From positions 1 through 64,000 of the forward strand of contig CAZGRP010000009.1 in NCBI GenBank assembly GCA_964527995.1: DNA of 64,000 bases, written 5' to 3'. Numbering within the stretch: position 1 is the stretch's first letter; each line of letters opens with the position of its first letter. Shown in pieces: positions 52,232-60,950 of this stretch. Both the position numbers and the translations under genes were made by a program. The stretch is from CAZGRP01 sp964527995. GTDB taxonomy: Bacteria > Zhuqueibacterota > Zhuqueibacteria > Oceanimicrobiales > CAZGRP01. The notes beneath the pieces were generated by a model. It was not told where the DNA came from, searched no databases, and worked only from the letters and a program-made list of their open reading frames with translations.

Positions 52232-52912
52232 ATGGACTATACGCAAAGCCTTTCCTTCGCCTTCGAAGACCCGCACTGGGTCCGCAAACTACTCATCGGG
52301 GGCTTCATCATGCTGCTTTCCCTGTACGCGGGCCTGTTCTTTATCCTCGGATTCCTGGTCGTGGGCTACCTTCTTAGCCTTCTCAGAAACATCCTGCGTG
52401 GCGATGACGTCTTGCTTCCCGACTGGAGCGACATCGGCACGATCCTCGGCGATGGCATCCTCGGCGTGATCATCAGCCTGATCTACTTCGTCCTTCTGGG
52501 GAGCGTGGGGGCGGTCTACTTCTATTACGTCGCCGCCAGTGCCGACCTCCCGGAAGGGATCATGGTGGTGGCCATCGTTTCTGGTGCGCTGGCCTTGTTC
52601 GTCGGCCTGAAGCTCTTCATTGGCATGGCTCTGATTCGATTTGTGCGAACCAACAATCTCGCCGACGCCATCAATATCCGCCTCGTCCTGCAGGATATCC
52701 GCGCCGATTTTCCCTCCCTGCTGGGCATCGTGCTGTTCACCACCGTTCTGCATCTGTTGCTCTTTCTGGCCGGCATGGCCATCTTCTCACCTTTCTTGAA
52801 CTTTTGGGGCTTCACCGTGGAAGTCCACCTGTTCGGCCAGTACGGTCGCGCCCTGGTTCCCGATTCGATGCAGAGGGTCGGACAAAGCAGCCTGACCAGC
52901 GAGGTCTCTTAG
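52232..52912 (+). CDS. DUF4013-like membrane protein
   Basis: A 226-residue protein with about five hydrophobic segments and the DUF4013 pattern: a soluble N-terminal FAFEDPHWVRKLLIGG, the GYLLSLLRNILRGDDVLLPDW loop after the first membrane pair, and a FGQYGRALVPD end. The role of the family is unknown. GGAG lies before the ATG at 52232; the in-frame GTG at 52220 overlaps that site. The SpoIIE phosphatase gene starts 4 bases after its stop, so the two are co-translated and may work together. Confidence 0.8.
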   Translation: MDYTQSLSFAFEDPHWVRKLLIGGFIMLLSLYAGLFFILGFLVVGYLLSLLRNILRGDDVLLPDWSDIGTILGDGILGVIISLIYFVLLGSVGAVYFYYVAASADLPEGIMVVAIVSGALALFVGLKLFIGMALIRFVRTNNLADAINIRLVLQDIRADFPSLLGIVLFTTVLHLLLFLAGMAIFSPFLNFWGFTVEVHLFGQYGRALVPDSMQRVGQSSLTSEVS

Positions 52913-52916
52913 GAGC

Positions 52917-55448
52917 ATGACCAGGTCCTCCACCAACATCTGGAAGCATTTTCTTCTACTTTCCGTCGGCCTACTTGTCTATGCCTTCATTCTGGTAAGG
53001 ACGGTAGCTGATGTCTACAGCCTGGTCACAGAACCAGCCGCCGGTTTCCAGCCGCGGTACTCGCAATCCGATTCGTCGATCATCATCAAGTCGGTAGATG
53101 CCAACCGGCCCGCCGCTTTGGCAGGCATCGAGCCGGGGGACACCCTGCTTTCAATCAATGGCCGGCGTATCTCGGGCGTGGGGCAATTAGGCGAGGCATG
53201 GAACAGCCTTCGCATCGGCAAACCCGCCTCGGTTACGGTCCGCCGCAACGGCCAGATCATTGAACTGACCCTGGTTCCGAGCCGGCGCGGTGCGGTCTAT
53301 CTCTGGCAGTCTGTTCTCGGGCTTCTGCCGATCTCGCTTTTCGCCTATTTCCTTTGCCTGATCGGCACCTTTGTCTACCTGAAGCGGCTCAACGATCGCA
53401 GTGCCGTGGTGTTCTATCTGCTGGCACTTACTTTTGCCGCCGCAATGCGCAACGCCATCACCGCCGGGTCGAGTCTGTTGAGCTTCCTTCCCGACTGGTG
53501 GAGCTATCTCAGCCTGCCGGCGTGGCCGCTGGCCATCGGCCTGTTTCTGCACTTCCACCTTCTCTTCCCGCAGACGAGCAAGGTCCTTCGACGTCATCCA
53601 CGATTGACGCTGGCGGCTGTCTACGCGCCGCTCTCTCTGTTGATCCCCTTCCTTCTGCTAAGGAATGCTCACCCGGGGCTGGCCAACCGAATCCTGGACG
53701 TCGGTTGGGGGATCTGGCTAACCATCAACTTCAGTATCGCCGTCTGCCTGCTGGGTATATCTCGCCGCAGGGCACCCGAACCCCTGCAGCGAAAACAGGC
53801 TCAGATCATGTATTGGGGGGCCATCGTTGGGCTGGTTCCTTCGTTGAGCTACGGCTTTCTGCCCGTACTTTTCTGGAAAACGGCGCTGCCGTACGCCAAC
53901 CTGACGCTTCTCACTCTGCTGGTCTGGCCGATCTCCATTGCCTATGCCATCGTCCGTTATCGCTTTCTGGACGTTGAGCTGATCGTCCGAAAGGGACTGG
54001 CCTACGTCCTGCTCTCAGGCTTCGTCATCGGTCTCTATCTCCTCCTGGTTGTCGCAGCGGGGCGCCTGGTGCTCCTGCTGACCGGCAGCGGCAGCCAGTT
54101 GTTCACAATTTTCGCTACTGTGGTGATTGCGGTTCTCTTTAACCCGGCCAAGAACCGCATCCAGAGCTTCGTCGATCGTCGCTTCTACCGGCGCCACTTC
54201 AGCTACCGCGAAGACGTCCGCAAGCTGAGCCATCAGCTCGTCAGAGTCTTGGACCTGGGTGAGCTCTTCCGCCTCCTCGTGAACCATCTCGGCGAGAGCA
54301 TGGGCATCACACCGGTGGCCATTTTTTGGCGCGGTCATAGCGGGGACGTGTTCGTCCTGAGAACGTCCCGCGGCCTGGACCCAGGGCCGCAAGAGTTGCC
54401 GCCCGACGACGAAGTGACAAAGCGCCTGCAAACGACGCTGCAGTTGGTCGATGTCGCCGCACTGGAGAGAAATCTGGCTCTCAGCGGACGGCAACTGCCA
54501 CCCATCTGGAGCGCCATGCAGGCGGAAATCTGCCTGCCGCTCCTGGCCGATGGCAATCTCACTGGCGTTCTGGTCTTGGGAAGAAAGGAATCGGGGGAAG
54601 CGTATACCGCCTCGGACATCGACCTTCTGGGAACGGTCAATGATCAGATCAACATCGCTCTGGAGAATGCTCTCCTCGGCGAAGAGCTGAGGGAGCAGGA
54701 GCGCATCCGCAAGGAACTGGAGGTGGCCCGCCGCATCCAGCTGACATCGCTTCCCTCTGCCGATCCGCAAGTGCCAGGACTGGAGATCTCCGGCATTTCA
54801 TTGCCGGCCTACGAAGTGGGCGGCGATTACTATGACTACCTTTTTCTGGACGGCGACCGCTTCGGCGTGGTGGTCGGTGATGTCTCGGGCAAGAGCACTT
54901 CGGCGGCGCTCTACATGGCCAAGATCCAGGGCATCGTCCAATCGCTCGCTCCCATTCTTTCCTCCCCAGTCGACCTCCTCCTGCGGATCAACGCTCTGGC
55001 TCACGCCGGTCTCGATCGCCGATCCTTCATCACCATGGTGCTGGGAATCTTCGAGCCACAGCCGCGACGGCTCACGCTGCTGCGGGCCGGCCATCTGCCC
55101 GTCCTTCACTACAGCGCCGAACAGAATCGCTGCCGGCACTTGTTGCCGAAAGGCCTGGGCCTCGGCCTCGATGCCGGACCGCTTTTCGAACGGCAATTGC
55201 AACCGCTACAGACGACCTACAAGTCGGGTGACGTCCTGGTCTTTTTCAGCGACGGCGTCACCGAAGTGATGGATGATCAGGGCGAGCTGTTCGATATCGA
55301 AGGAGTGGAGAAAGTGGTGTCGCAAGCAGCCGAGCAAAGCGCCAGTGGAGTGCGCGAAGCCGTCATCGAAGCCGCTCGCAACCACGGCAACGGCAGGCCG
55401 CTGAGCGACGACCTCACCGTCGTGGTGATCAAGGCCACGGAACCATAG
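52917..55448 (+). CDS. PDZ-7TM-GAF-SpoIIE phosphatase
   Basis: An 843-residue signalling protein. The order is: membrane anchor (about 10-30), extracytoplasmic PDZ domain (about 50-118, IEPGDTLLSINGRRI), about eight membrane helices (125-420), GAF domain (about 440-600) and SpoIIE PP2C phosphatase (about 620-843) with GGDYYDYLFLDGDRFGVVVGDVSGK, FFSDGVTEV and LSDDLTVVVI. The PDZ may sense or bind a peptide C-terminus outside, and the phosphatase would act on a phosphorylated STAS-type antagonist. No such partner is in the window. It starts 4 bases after the DUF4013 gene. Confidence 0.9.
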   Translation: MTRSSTNIWKHFLLLSVGLLVYAFILVRTVADVYSLVTEPAAGFQPRYSQSDSSIIIKSVDANRPAALAGIEPGDTLLSINGRRISGVGQLGEAWNSLRIGKPASVTVRRNGQIIELTLVPSRRGAVYLWQSVLGLLPISLFAYFLCLIGTFVYLKRLNDRSAVVFYLLALTFAAAMRNAITAGSSLLSFLPDWWSYLSLPAWPLAIGLFLHFHLLFPQTSKVLRRHPRLTLAAVYAPLSLLIPFLLLRNAHPGLANRILDVGWGIWLTINFSIAVCLLGISRRRAPEPLQRKQAQIMYWGAIVGLVPSLSYGFLPVLFWKTALPYANLTLLTLLVWPISIAYAIVRYRFLDVELIVRKGLAYVLLSGFVIGLYLLLVVAAGRLVLLLTGSGSQLFTIFATVVIAVLFNPAKNRIQSFVDRRFYRRHFSYREDVRKLSHQLVRVLDLGELFRLLVNHLGESMGITPVAIFWRGHSGDVFVLRTSRGLDPGPQELPPDDEVTKRLQTTLQLVDVAALERNLALSGRQLPPIWSAMQAEICLPLLADGNLTGVLVLGRKESGEAYTASDIDLLGTVNDQINIALENALLGEELREQERIRKELEVARRIQLTSLPSADPQVPGLEISGISLPAYEVGGDYYDYLFLDGDRFGVVVGDVSGKSTSAALYMAKIQGIVQSLAPILSSPVDLLLRINALAHAGLDRRSFITMVLGIFEPQPRRLTLLRAGHLPVLHYSAEQNRCRHLLPKGLGLGLDAGPLFERQLQPLQTTYKSGDVLVFFSDGVTEVMDDQGELFDIEGVEKVVSQAAEQSASGVREAVIEAARNHGNGRPLSDDLTVVVIKATEP

Positions 55449-55469
55449 TCCGCCAAACTCTGCCAGCCC

Positions 55470-55540
55470 TGCGGATTGCGGATTGTGGCACACCAAATTT
55501 CTAATTCCCAGTTCCTAATCCCTGACACCTGACCCTGCTG
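55470..55540. repeat. degenerate short tandem repeats
   Basis: GCGGATT doublets, AATT/CCTAAT units and two CCTGACA-type units follow each other between the convergent phosphatase and transglycosylase genes. The composition resembles the tract at 50749-50822. Confidence 0.55.
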
Positions 55541-55571
55541 CCTTCCACATCCGACGGGCCGGACTCTCCCT

Positions 55572-56501
55572 CTACGCCGGTTGGCTAAGCAACCTGACAA
55601 AGCTGACAGCTGGCGCAATCTCCTCTTCCGCGAAAAAGGCACAGCAGGCGTTGAACCATCTGACGAAGCGGTCGGCGTGCTTGGAGGTGCCAATGGGATA
55701 CTGCCTCATCTTCCAGCGATTCCGCGGGCTGCTGTCATAGTACACCGAGCCGGCATTGTAGCCGCAAGCCACTTTCGGTGGGTCGAGGTGGGTCCTCTTC
55801 CACATCTGCGCCATGTAGGCCGCCCCTGCCTGAATGGAGTTATCCGGTTCGAACAGCCATTCCCGGTCGATGCTCGAGTCATCCAGTGCGGCTCTCGCTG
55901 TCGAGATGAGCGTCTGCATCAGCCCGGGAGACACCTTGTTCGGCGTCTCCTCGTCGCCTACATAGCCCGGCTCTTCGCGCACCGCATCCGCTCTACCGCT
56001 GCTCTCCGTGCAAATCGTGGCCACGATCAGCTCTGCCGGCAGGCCAAATCGCGTCGACCAGTTCTCAATGGACGCTCCGAATCGCTGCCAGACCCGGCGA
56101 TGTGTTCCGGTCGGCCGCGCAAATTGTTCCAGCCCGGCTCCTTCGATTTCTACGCCAAGCCTTCGCACGCGCCAGGCGACACTATCGTGAAAACGATGGT
56201 ACTCTGTCAATTCGGGCAGGAACTGCTGCAGGCGCCGCGCCGGTTCCTCGATCCGGCCGGTGCCGGAAAAGAGAGCCTCGTAGGTGCGCGGACCGACGAC
56301 GCCATCGGAGACGAGGCCGTGCTGATCCTGGAAAGCCCGAATCGCTGCCGCTGTGCGGGCCCCGAAGAGGCCATCGGGCTCACCAACCTGTGCATACCCG
56401 AGATCCACCAGCCGCGACTGGACCTCCAGGACGTCGTCGCCTCGCATCAAAGGCAGTTTGTAGCGCAAATACCTGGTGAAAGGCATGGGCTGCTTGCTCA
56501 C
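55572..56501 (-). CDS. peptidoglycan-binding lytic transglycosylase
   Basis: A 309-residue protein with an N-terminal peptidoglycan-binding domain (about 15-80, GDDVLEVQSRLVDLGY and GLVSDGVVGPRTYEAL) and a C-terminal SLT-type lysozyme fold (about 140-300). The catalytic glutamate is in ATICTESSGRAD; SPGLMQTLISTA and CGYNAGSVYYD complete the signature. It would cut glycan strands. No signal peptide is seen, so export must use another route, or the enzyme may come from a mobile element as an endolysin-like protein. The start GTG at 56501 or the ATG at 56486 are both possible; neither has a good ribosome-binding site. Confidence 0.85.
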   Translation of the reverse strand: MSKQPMPFTRYLRYKLPLMRGDDVLEVQSRLVDLGYAQVGEPDGLFGARTAAAIRAFQDQHGLVSDGVVGPRTYEALFSGTGRIEEPARRLQQFLPELTEYHRFHDSVAWRVRRLGVEIEGAGLEQFARPTGTHRRVWQRFGASIENWSTRFGLPAELIVATICTESSGRADAVREEPGYVGDEETPNKVSPGLMQTLISTARAALDDSSIDREWLFEPDNSIQAGAAYMAQMWKRTHLDPPKVACGYNAGSVYYDSSPRNRWKMRQYPIGTSKHADRFVRWFNACCAFFAEEEIAPAVSFVRLLSQPA

Positions 56502-56547
56502 TCGTCAAACATCTTCAAATGGGCCGGACGTGGGGATGATTCGAATC

Positions 56548-56583
56548 AAAATGAAAAATGCGAAATGGAAAATGCAAAATGGA
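56548..56583. repeat. AAAATGCGAAATGG-type tandem repeats
   Basis: Three degenerate copies of a unit like AAAATGSRAAATGG lie between the transglycosylase gene and the lipoprotein gene. The tract is AT-rich against a GC-rich background. Confidence 0.7.
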
Positions 56584-56688
56584 AACCGAAAAGTGCGCGT
56601 CGGGAAGGTGTGATGTACCGAGACAGAATCGCTATGGAGTCGGCGCGCTCGAGTTCCCCACGCAGGCCTTTGGATCTTGCCCCGGAGG

Positions 56689-57402
56689 TTACGGAGCCGA
56701 AGCCAGAGAATCCCGCACCGTGGTCAGCGAACCGCGGAGCAACCGCAGGTTCTGTTCGTAGCGACCTCCCGGCAGGGCAGAGTCGACCAGCGCGATGAGC
56801 CGGTCCATCGCCTCGATCAATTCTTGGCGCCGTTCGCCCGGCTCGACAATCGAGGGTTGCATTTTTCGAAATCGGGCCTGGGCCACAAAGAACACCGCCG
56901 CAGGGTTCTCGGCGTCAAGGCGGTGAAACTCCTCCGCAGCCTTCAGGTATCGCTCGCCGGCCGCGGCGGCAGCCGCCCCTCTGCTCAGGTCCTGCAGATT
57001 GCGCAACGCCTCGCACAGGTTTTCGTAGGTCTGGGTTCGGTTCAGGTCCCGACCGCCAACCTGCCACTCCGTGGTCAGGGCGATACCTCGCTCCAGGTGC
57101 AAGGCCGCCAATTGATAGTTTCGTTCCGGATCGACGCCCTGCTTGGCCAGACGGAAGTGAGCGTCCCCTTTGATCAGGTGCAGTTGATTGCAGCCTTCGG
57201 TTGTGGAGGCCGAGCTCTGGGGTTGTCCCTCTTCGGCCGCACCGCAGGTGACCTCCTGCGTTGCGATCCAGGGGTAGTCCGCAGAGGCAGCGTGCTTCTT
57301 GAAGGCCTGGAGCTGCTTCAAGGAGGGAGCGCACGAAACGAAGACCAGGGCCAGGGTCAAGGTCACGAACCGCCCCCAGGGAAAGTGTCGCATGGGTCTC
57401 AT
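56689..57402 (-). CDS. lipoprotein of unknown function
   Basis: A 237-residue protein with a lipoprotein signal (about 1-23, VFVSCAPS) and a largely helical body with several TPR-like helix pairs (for example HLERGIALTTEW, ERYLKAAEEFHRLDAENPAAVFF). I know no family. Its ATG overlaps the stop of the upstream membrane protein gene by four bases (ATGA), so the two proteins are made together and may form a complex in the envelope. Confidence 0.75.
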   Translation of the reverse strand: MRPMRHFPWGRFVTLTLALVFVSCAPSLKQLQAFKKHAASADYPWIATQEVTCGAAEEGQPQSSASTTEGCNQLHLIKGDAHFRLAKQGVDPERNYQLAALHLERGIALTTEWQVGGRDLNRTQTYENLCEALRNLQDLSRGAAAAAAGERYLKAAEEFHRLDAENPAAVFFVAQARFRKMQPSIVEPGERRQELIEAMDRLIALVDSALPGGRYEQNLRLLRGSLTTVRDSLASAP

Positions 57403-58778
57403 TCGCTGATCTCCTGTTTGACTTTCTCAAAAATGCTGCGCACCGGCTCATTGGCCCGGCGCAGTTCCTCGACAGTCTCCACCAGGAGATCCAGGTCGCC
57501 GCGTGCCTCCTCGTCCTCCTGGATTTTGTCGACCGACGCCATCAAGGTTTCAAAACCGCCGGCTTCGGCCAACAACCCGGGTTCGATTTCCGCTTTCAGC
57601 TCCAGGGTGGCTGCCGCCTCGCGGAACTGCTGCAGCCCCTGTTCAAACTCTTCCCGCGACTCGAAGCGATCCTTGAACTCGTCCCAGAGTTCGTCGACAT
57701 CGCCCCGCAGGAACTTCCGCACGGCCTTCTCCATGAAAGGACGATCCGATCCTTTCAGCTCCTGCTCGAAGGCTTTCTTGAAAATCGGGCTGGCCAGGAG
57801 CAGCGCAAAGCCGGTATCGGCGTCGACCAGCTTCAACGGCACCACCGCCGGATCGAAAGGTAGCTTGAGAATGCGAGCCTTCCATTTGGCGTAGGCCGCC
57901 CCGACCAGCGTGCTGCTGACCCCCACGATGCTGCCGACAACACCAAGTGGCGGAGCCAGGCCACCAAGCACACGCCCAAACGACCTGGCAGCCCGCTCGA
58001 CGACGGCCCGCACAGGATTCTTCTTCACAAAAAGCTCGTAGGCACTCTTCACCTCTTTGACGGCATTGCCGACATCGCCACTGGAAAGAAGACGATCCGC
58101 CACCGTCGCGGCCTGCTGCAACTTTTGCGTCACTGGTTCGAATTGCCGGCGCAGCGATTCGGGCAGAATCTGAGCTACCTGCTGCACCATGGCCAGGTTC
58201 TTTCGTACCTTCTTAAGATAGAGCTGGGCCTCACTCTGCTGCCGCTCGCTGACAGCCGCGTCTCTCGACTTGCGCACTTCGGCGATCGCTTCTCTGGCCT
58301 CACCGGGCCGGCCGGCCGTACGGCTGCCGAAGTAGAACCCGATGACGGCGGTCAGCAGAGCGCTCAGGATTTCGGGGATGCCCGACTTGACGACGTCGAA
58401 CATCGACAGAGCCACAATGTAGAGCGAGACAGTGAGAATGATCAGCGTGATGATCGACCGCACCGTGCCTGCCGGAAGACCCGCAGGCGTTCTCATAAAT
58501 GTTTCCAAATCCTTGGCCTCGACGCAGGCGTCGAAGAACCGCCTTTGCAGGTAGAACATGTAGCCGACGAACAGGGCTGTCACCACCAGCACAAAAGCAA
58601 TGGTGGCGATCACCCAATAGGTGCTCGGTTGCGTCCACCCCGCACTCTGCTCGGCTGCGCCTTGCATCGATGCGGCAGCGGCGATCGTCCCGGACAGGCC
58701 GGTAGGCAACCCCACAAGCGGCAAGAGCAGGGCAGCAACAACGGGGACAGCGATGACGATTCTCCAAGATCGGATCAT
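57399..58778 (-). CDS. membrane protein with long helical domain, unknown function
   Basis: A 459-residue protein with four hydrophobic segments in its first half (about 3-22, 55-82, 105-128, 135-155), a coiled-coil region (about 165-250), one further hydrophobic stretch (about 275-305), and a helical acidic C-terminus. I do not recognise it. The ATG at 58778 has GGAGGA 8 bases upstream and begins the first membrane segment; earlier residues have no signal character. The lipoprotein gene overlaps its stop codon. The pair may be an envelope-spanning module, but no function is inferable. Confidence 0.72.
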   Translation of the reverse strand: MIRSWRIVIAVPVVAALLLPLVGLPTGLSGTIAAAASMQGAAEQSAGWTQPSTYWVIATIAFVLVVTALFVGYMFYLQRRFFDACVEAKDLETFMRTPAGLPAGTVRSIITLIILTVSLYIVALSMFDVVKSGIPEILSALLTAVIGFYFGSRTAGRPGEAREAIAEVRKSRDAAVSERQQSEAQLYLKKVRKNLAMVQQVAQILPESLRRQFEPVTQKLQQAATVADRLLSSGDVGNAVKEVKSAYELFVKKNPVRAVVERAARSFGRVLGGLAPPLGVVGSIVGVSSTLVGAAYAKWKARILKLPFDPAVVPLKLVDADTGFALLLASPIFKKAFEQELKGSDRPFMEKAVRKFLRGDVDELWDEFKDRFESREEFEQGLQQFREAAATLELKAEIEPGLLAEAGGFETLMASVDKIQEDEEARGDLDLLVETVEELRRANEPVRSIFEKVKQEISE

Positions 58779-58913
58779 CCCAGTGTCCTCCTGAGAATGG
58801 GTGAGCTTCTCTTGCGAGCTCCCTGTTGAGTTTTTTTGCTTCGAGCAGACTTCGAGTGAGGTGGGCAAGATGAGGACGGTCGGAGAAGCTTTCCCCGCAG
58901 CCTCCTCGAGTAC

Positions 58914-59948
58914 TTAGCGAAGATCGTCGGCGTGGTGCTGGCGAAGAAACAGGTCGCGGCCACGCACCAGCGCTGCGATTTTGGCATCCGCTACCGAGCG
59001 GTGCAACATCCAGAGTCCACAATCCGGATGGACATAGTGGATCCGTTCTTCCCCCAGAGCCGTCGCTGCGGTCTCTATGTCGCGAGCGATCTCGTCGGCG
59101 CTTTCGACACGGTTGTCTTTGATGTCGATGACGCCAACGCCAACGCCAACGCGGTCGGGCAGGTCGCGCAAGATCTTCACTTGCTCGATGCCCCAGCGTT
59201 TGAATTCGAGCACAAGGTGGTCTGCATGCAGTTGTGCCAGAAAAGGCAGGAGCTGCTGCCAGTGCCCGCTTTGCACCGACTGGCCGCCGTAGTTGCCGAA
59301 ACAGACATGAACAGCCTTCTCGCCCTGCACAGCATCCAGCACCCGGTTGATCGCCGCCGCAGCCCATTCACCCTCTTCAGGGTGGCCGGAGATATTGGCC
59401 TCGTCGACCTGCACGACATCCGCATCGATTTCGGCAACCTGGGCTGCGAGCACCTCCGCCAGCGCCAGCGCCAGCTTCTCTCGACTTCCGTAGGTGTGGT
59501 CGAGCAGGGTTTTGCTGAGCATGTGAGGCCCGGTGACCGTGAACTTCAGCGGCCTGGTGGTCTGTTCCCGGCTGAGGGCATAGGCGTCCGGCAGGTCCAG
59601 GCTGCCCTCTCCGAGGAGTGCTTCAACGATGCCGGCGGGCTTCTGGCGAAAACGAAGCTCTTCGTGCCGCCGGAACTCGCGCCAGTCCGCCCGGCTGAAG
59701 TCGGTCCGGATGCCCGACATCGGCCGGATGAAATACTCGATCATGCCATTGGTTTCCGGATGGTTGACATCGAAACGCGACAGCTCGCCATCGGTCAGCA
59801 CGTCGATGCCGGCCAACTCCTGGGTCTTCATCACCACTTTCACAGCGTCGATCAGGTTCTGGCGAGTCGGATAGGCGCGCAGCCACTCCGGCACTGGATA
59901 GCTTCCCACCAGGGTGGTCTTGATACCGGCGGTTTTCGTCTCTGCCAC
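58914..59948 (-). CDS. MetE C-terminal-domain-like protein (cobalamin-independent methyltransferase family)
   Basis: A 344-residue single-barrel protein of the cobalamin-independent methionine synthase/UROD superfamily. It opens with LVGSYPVPEWLRAY and has the TDGELSRFD, QVDEANISG, HVCFGNYGG and HPDCGLWMLHRS segments; the histidine, cysteines and glutamate in these are the likely zinc ligands. It lacks the N-terminal barrel of full MetE, like the core-MetE proteins that take the methyl group from a corrinoid protein or another donor. The start is GTG at 59948, with GGAGGAG 7 bases upstream. It has its own consensus promoter and stands alone. Whether it makes methionine or another methylthiol compound is not known. 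Confidence 0.85.
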   Translation of the reverse strand: MAETKTAGIKTTLVGSYPVPEWLRAYPTRQNLIDAVKVVMKTQELAGIDVLTDGELSRFDVNHPETNGMIEYFIRPMSGIRTDFSRADWREFRRHEELRFRQKPAGIVEALLGEGSLDLPDAYALSREQTTRPLKFTVTGPHMLSKTLLDHTYGSREKLALALAEVLAAQVAEIDADVVQVDEANISGHPEEGEWAAAAINRVLDAVQGEKAVHVCFGNYGGQSVQSGHWQQLLPFLAQLHADHLVLEFKRWGIEQVKILRDLPDRVGVGVGVIDIKDNRVESADEIARDIETAATALGEERIHYVHPDCGLWMLHRSVADAKIAALVRGRDLFLRQHHADDLR

Positions 59949-59981
59949 AGGAACTCCTCCATTGTCGTTTTCGGATTAGCA

Positions 59982-60010
59982 TCAATAATGAAAAATCTTC
60001 CCAATGTCAA
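59982..60010 (-). promoter_or_regulatory. promoter of the MetE-like gene
   Basis: Minus-strand TTGACA (60005-60010), 17 bp, TATTGA (59982-59987). The GTG start is about 27 bases past the predicted start of transcription, so there is no room for a riboswitch. Confidence 0.7.
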
Positions 60011-60147
60011 GAGTTTTTTGCAATTACGTCATTCCGGAGATGGATGTGGGCCAACCCGAGACGAGGCAGAGACTTGAGGTGGAATCCCAGACTGCCGGCG
60101 GCCAGCCTAAGACTCGCCTAGGTTGTAGCAGCCGCCGGAAAAAGCGG

Positions 60148-60176
60148 TTGACAAACCACCGCCTCGTTGTTATATT
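60148..60176 (+). promoter_or_regulatory. promoter of the molybdenum hydroxylase operon
   Basis: TTGACA (60148-60153), exactly 17 bp, TATATT (60171-60176). The leader to the GTG at 60365 would be about 180 bases. Confidence 0.82.
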
Positions 60177-60364
60177 GGATGCGCCTTCACCCGAAGCAGG
60201 GGAAGGCCTGTGATGACGAGGATGCTGCTGCCTGTTTTTCCTGCATTGTACTCGACTCTTCTCTGGCTCCCGACATAGATTCCAACGCACCAACATTCAT
60301 GATGCACCCGATGTTCTTCTCATTCCAAACAGGAACACTGGAACGAACGGAAGGAGGTGCCGTC

Positions 60365-60829
60365 GTGACAAACAGAATTGCGGTAACCGTGAACGGACAG
60401 AAGTTTGAGCACGAAGTCGAGCCCAGACTCTTGCTCGTTCACTACCTGCGCGAGGTTCTCGGCCTGACGGGGACGCACGTGGGGTGCGATACCAGCCAGT
60501 GCGGTGCCTGCACGGTGCTCGTCAACGATCAGGCGGTGAAGTCGTGCACGATGTTCGCGGTGCAGGCCGACGGCGCGAACATCGTCACCATCGAAGGGCT
60601 TGCCCAAAATGGCAAGCTGCATCCTCTGCAGGAGGCTTTCTGGGAGGAGCATGGTCTACAATGTGGGTTCTGCACGCCAGGCATGATCCTGACCGCATAC
60701 CAGATCCTGCAGCGTGACTCGAACCCGGACGAAGCTGCGATTCGGCACGGACTGGAAGGCAATCTCTGCCGCTGCACTGGCTATCAAAATATCGTTCGAG
60801 CGGTGAAACGGGCGGCGGCGAACATGTAG
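60365..60829 (+). CDS. 2Fe-2S small subunit of a molybdenum hydroxylase (CoxS/XdhC-like)
   Basis: A 154-residue electron-transfer subunit with a plant-type 2Fe-2S domain (HVGCDTSQCGACTVLV, about 38-53) and a second helical 2Fe-2S domain (CGFCTPGMI and CRCTGYQNI). It carries electrons from the molybdenum site to FAD. The GTG at 60365 lies 7 bases after AAGGAGGTG and begins the conserved fold; the reading frame open further upstream (from 60167) is leader. The large subunit gene starts 121 bases downstream. Subunits of xanthine, aldehyde, nicotinate and CO dehydrogenases look alike at this level. Confidence 0.93.
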   Translation: MTNRIAVTVNGQKFEHEVEPRLLLVHYLREVLGLTGTHVGCDTSQCGACTVLVNDQAVKSCTMFAVQADGANIVTIEGLAQNGKLHPLQEAFWEEHGLQCGFCTPGMILTAYQILQRDSNPDEAAIRHGLEGNLCRCTGYQNIVRAVKRAAANM

Positions 60830-60950
60830 CTCCGACCTTCCGTGTTCTCCGCATGCGATGGGTCGTCCGCCGTCGATCGCGGGCGAGCCTGTCGATCCAG
60901 CAGCGGACGAGAAAGCCAAGAACCATCAACCCTCAAAAAGGAGAATTCGC

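Noticed and set aside
60183..60364. Molybdenum cofactor riboswitch in the leader of the hydroxylase operon
   Set aside because: I looked for the conserved core of the Moco RNA motif and could not match it with confidence; an Rfam scan would decide.
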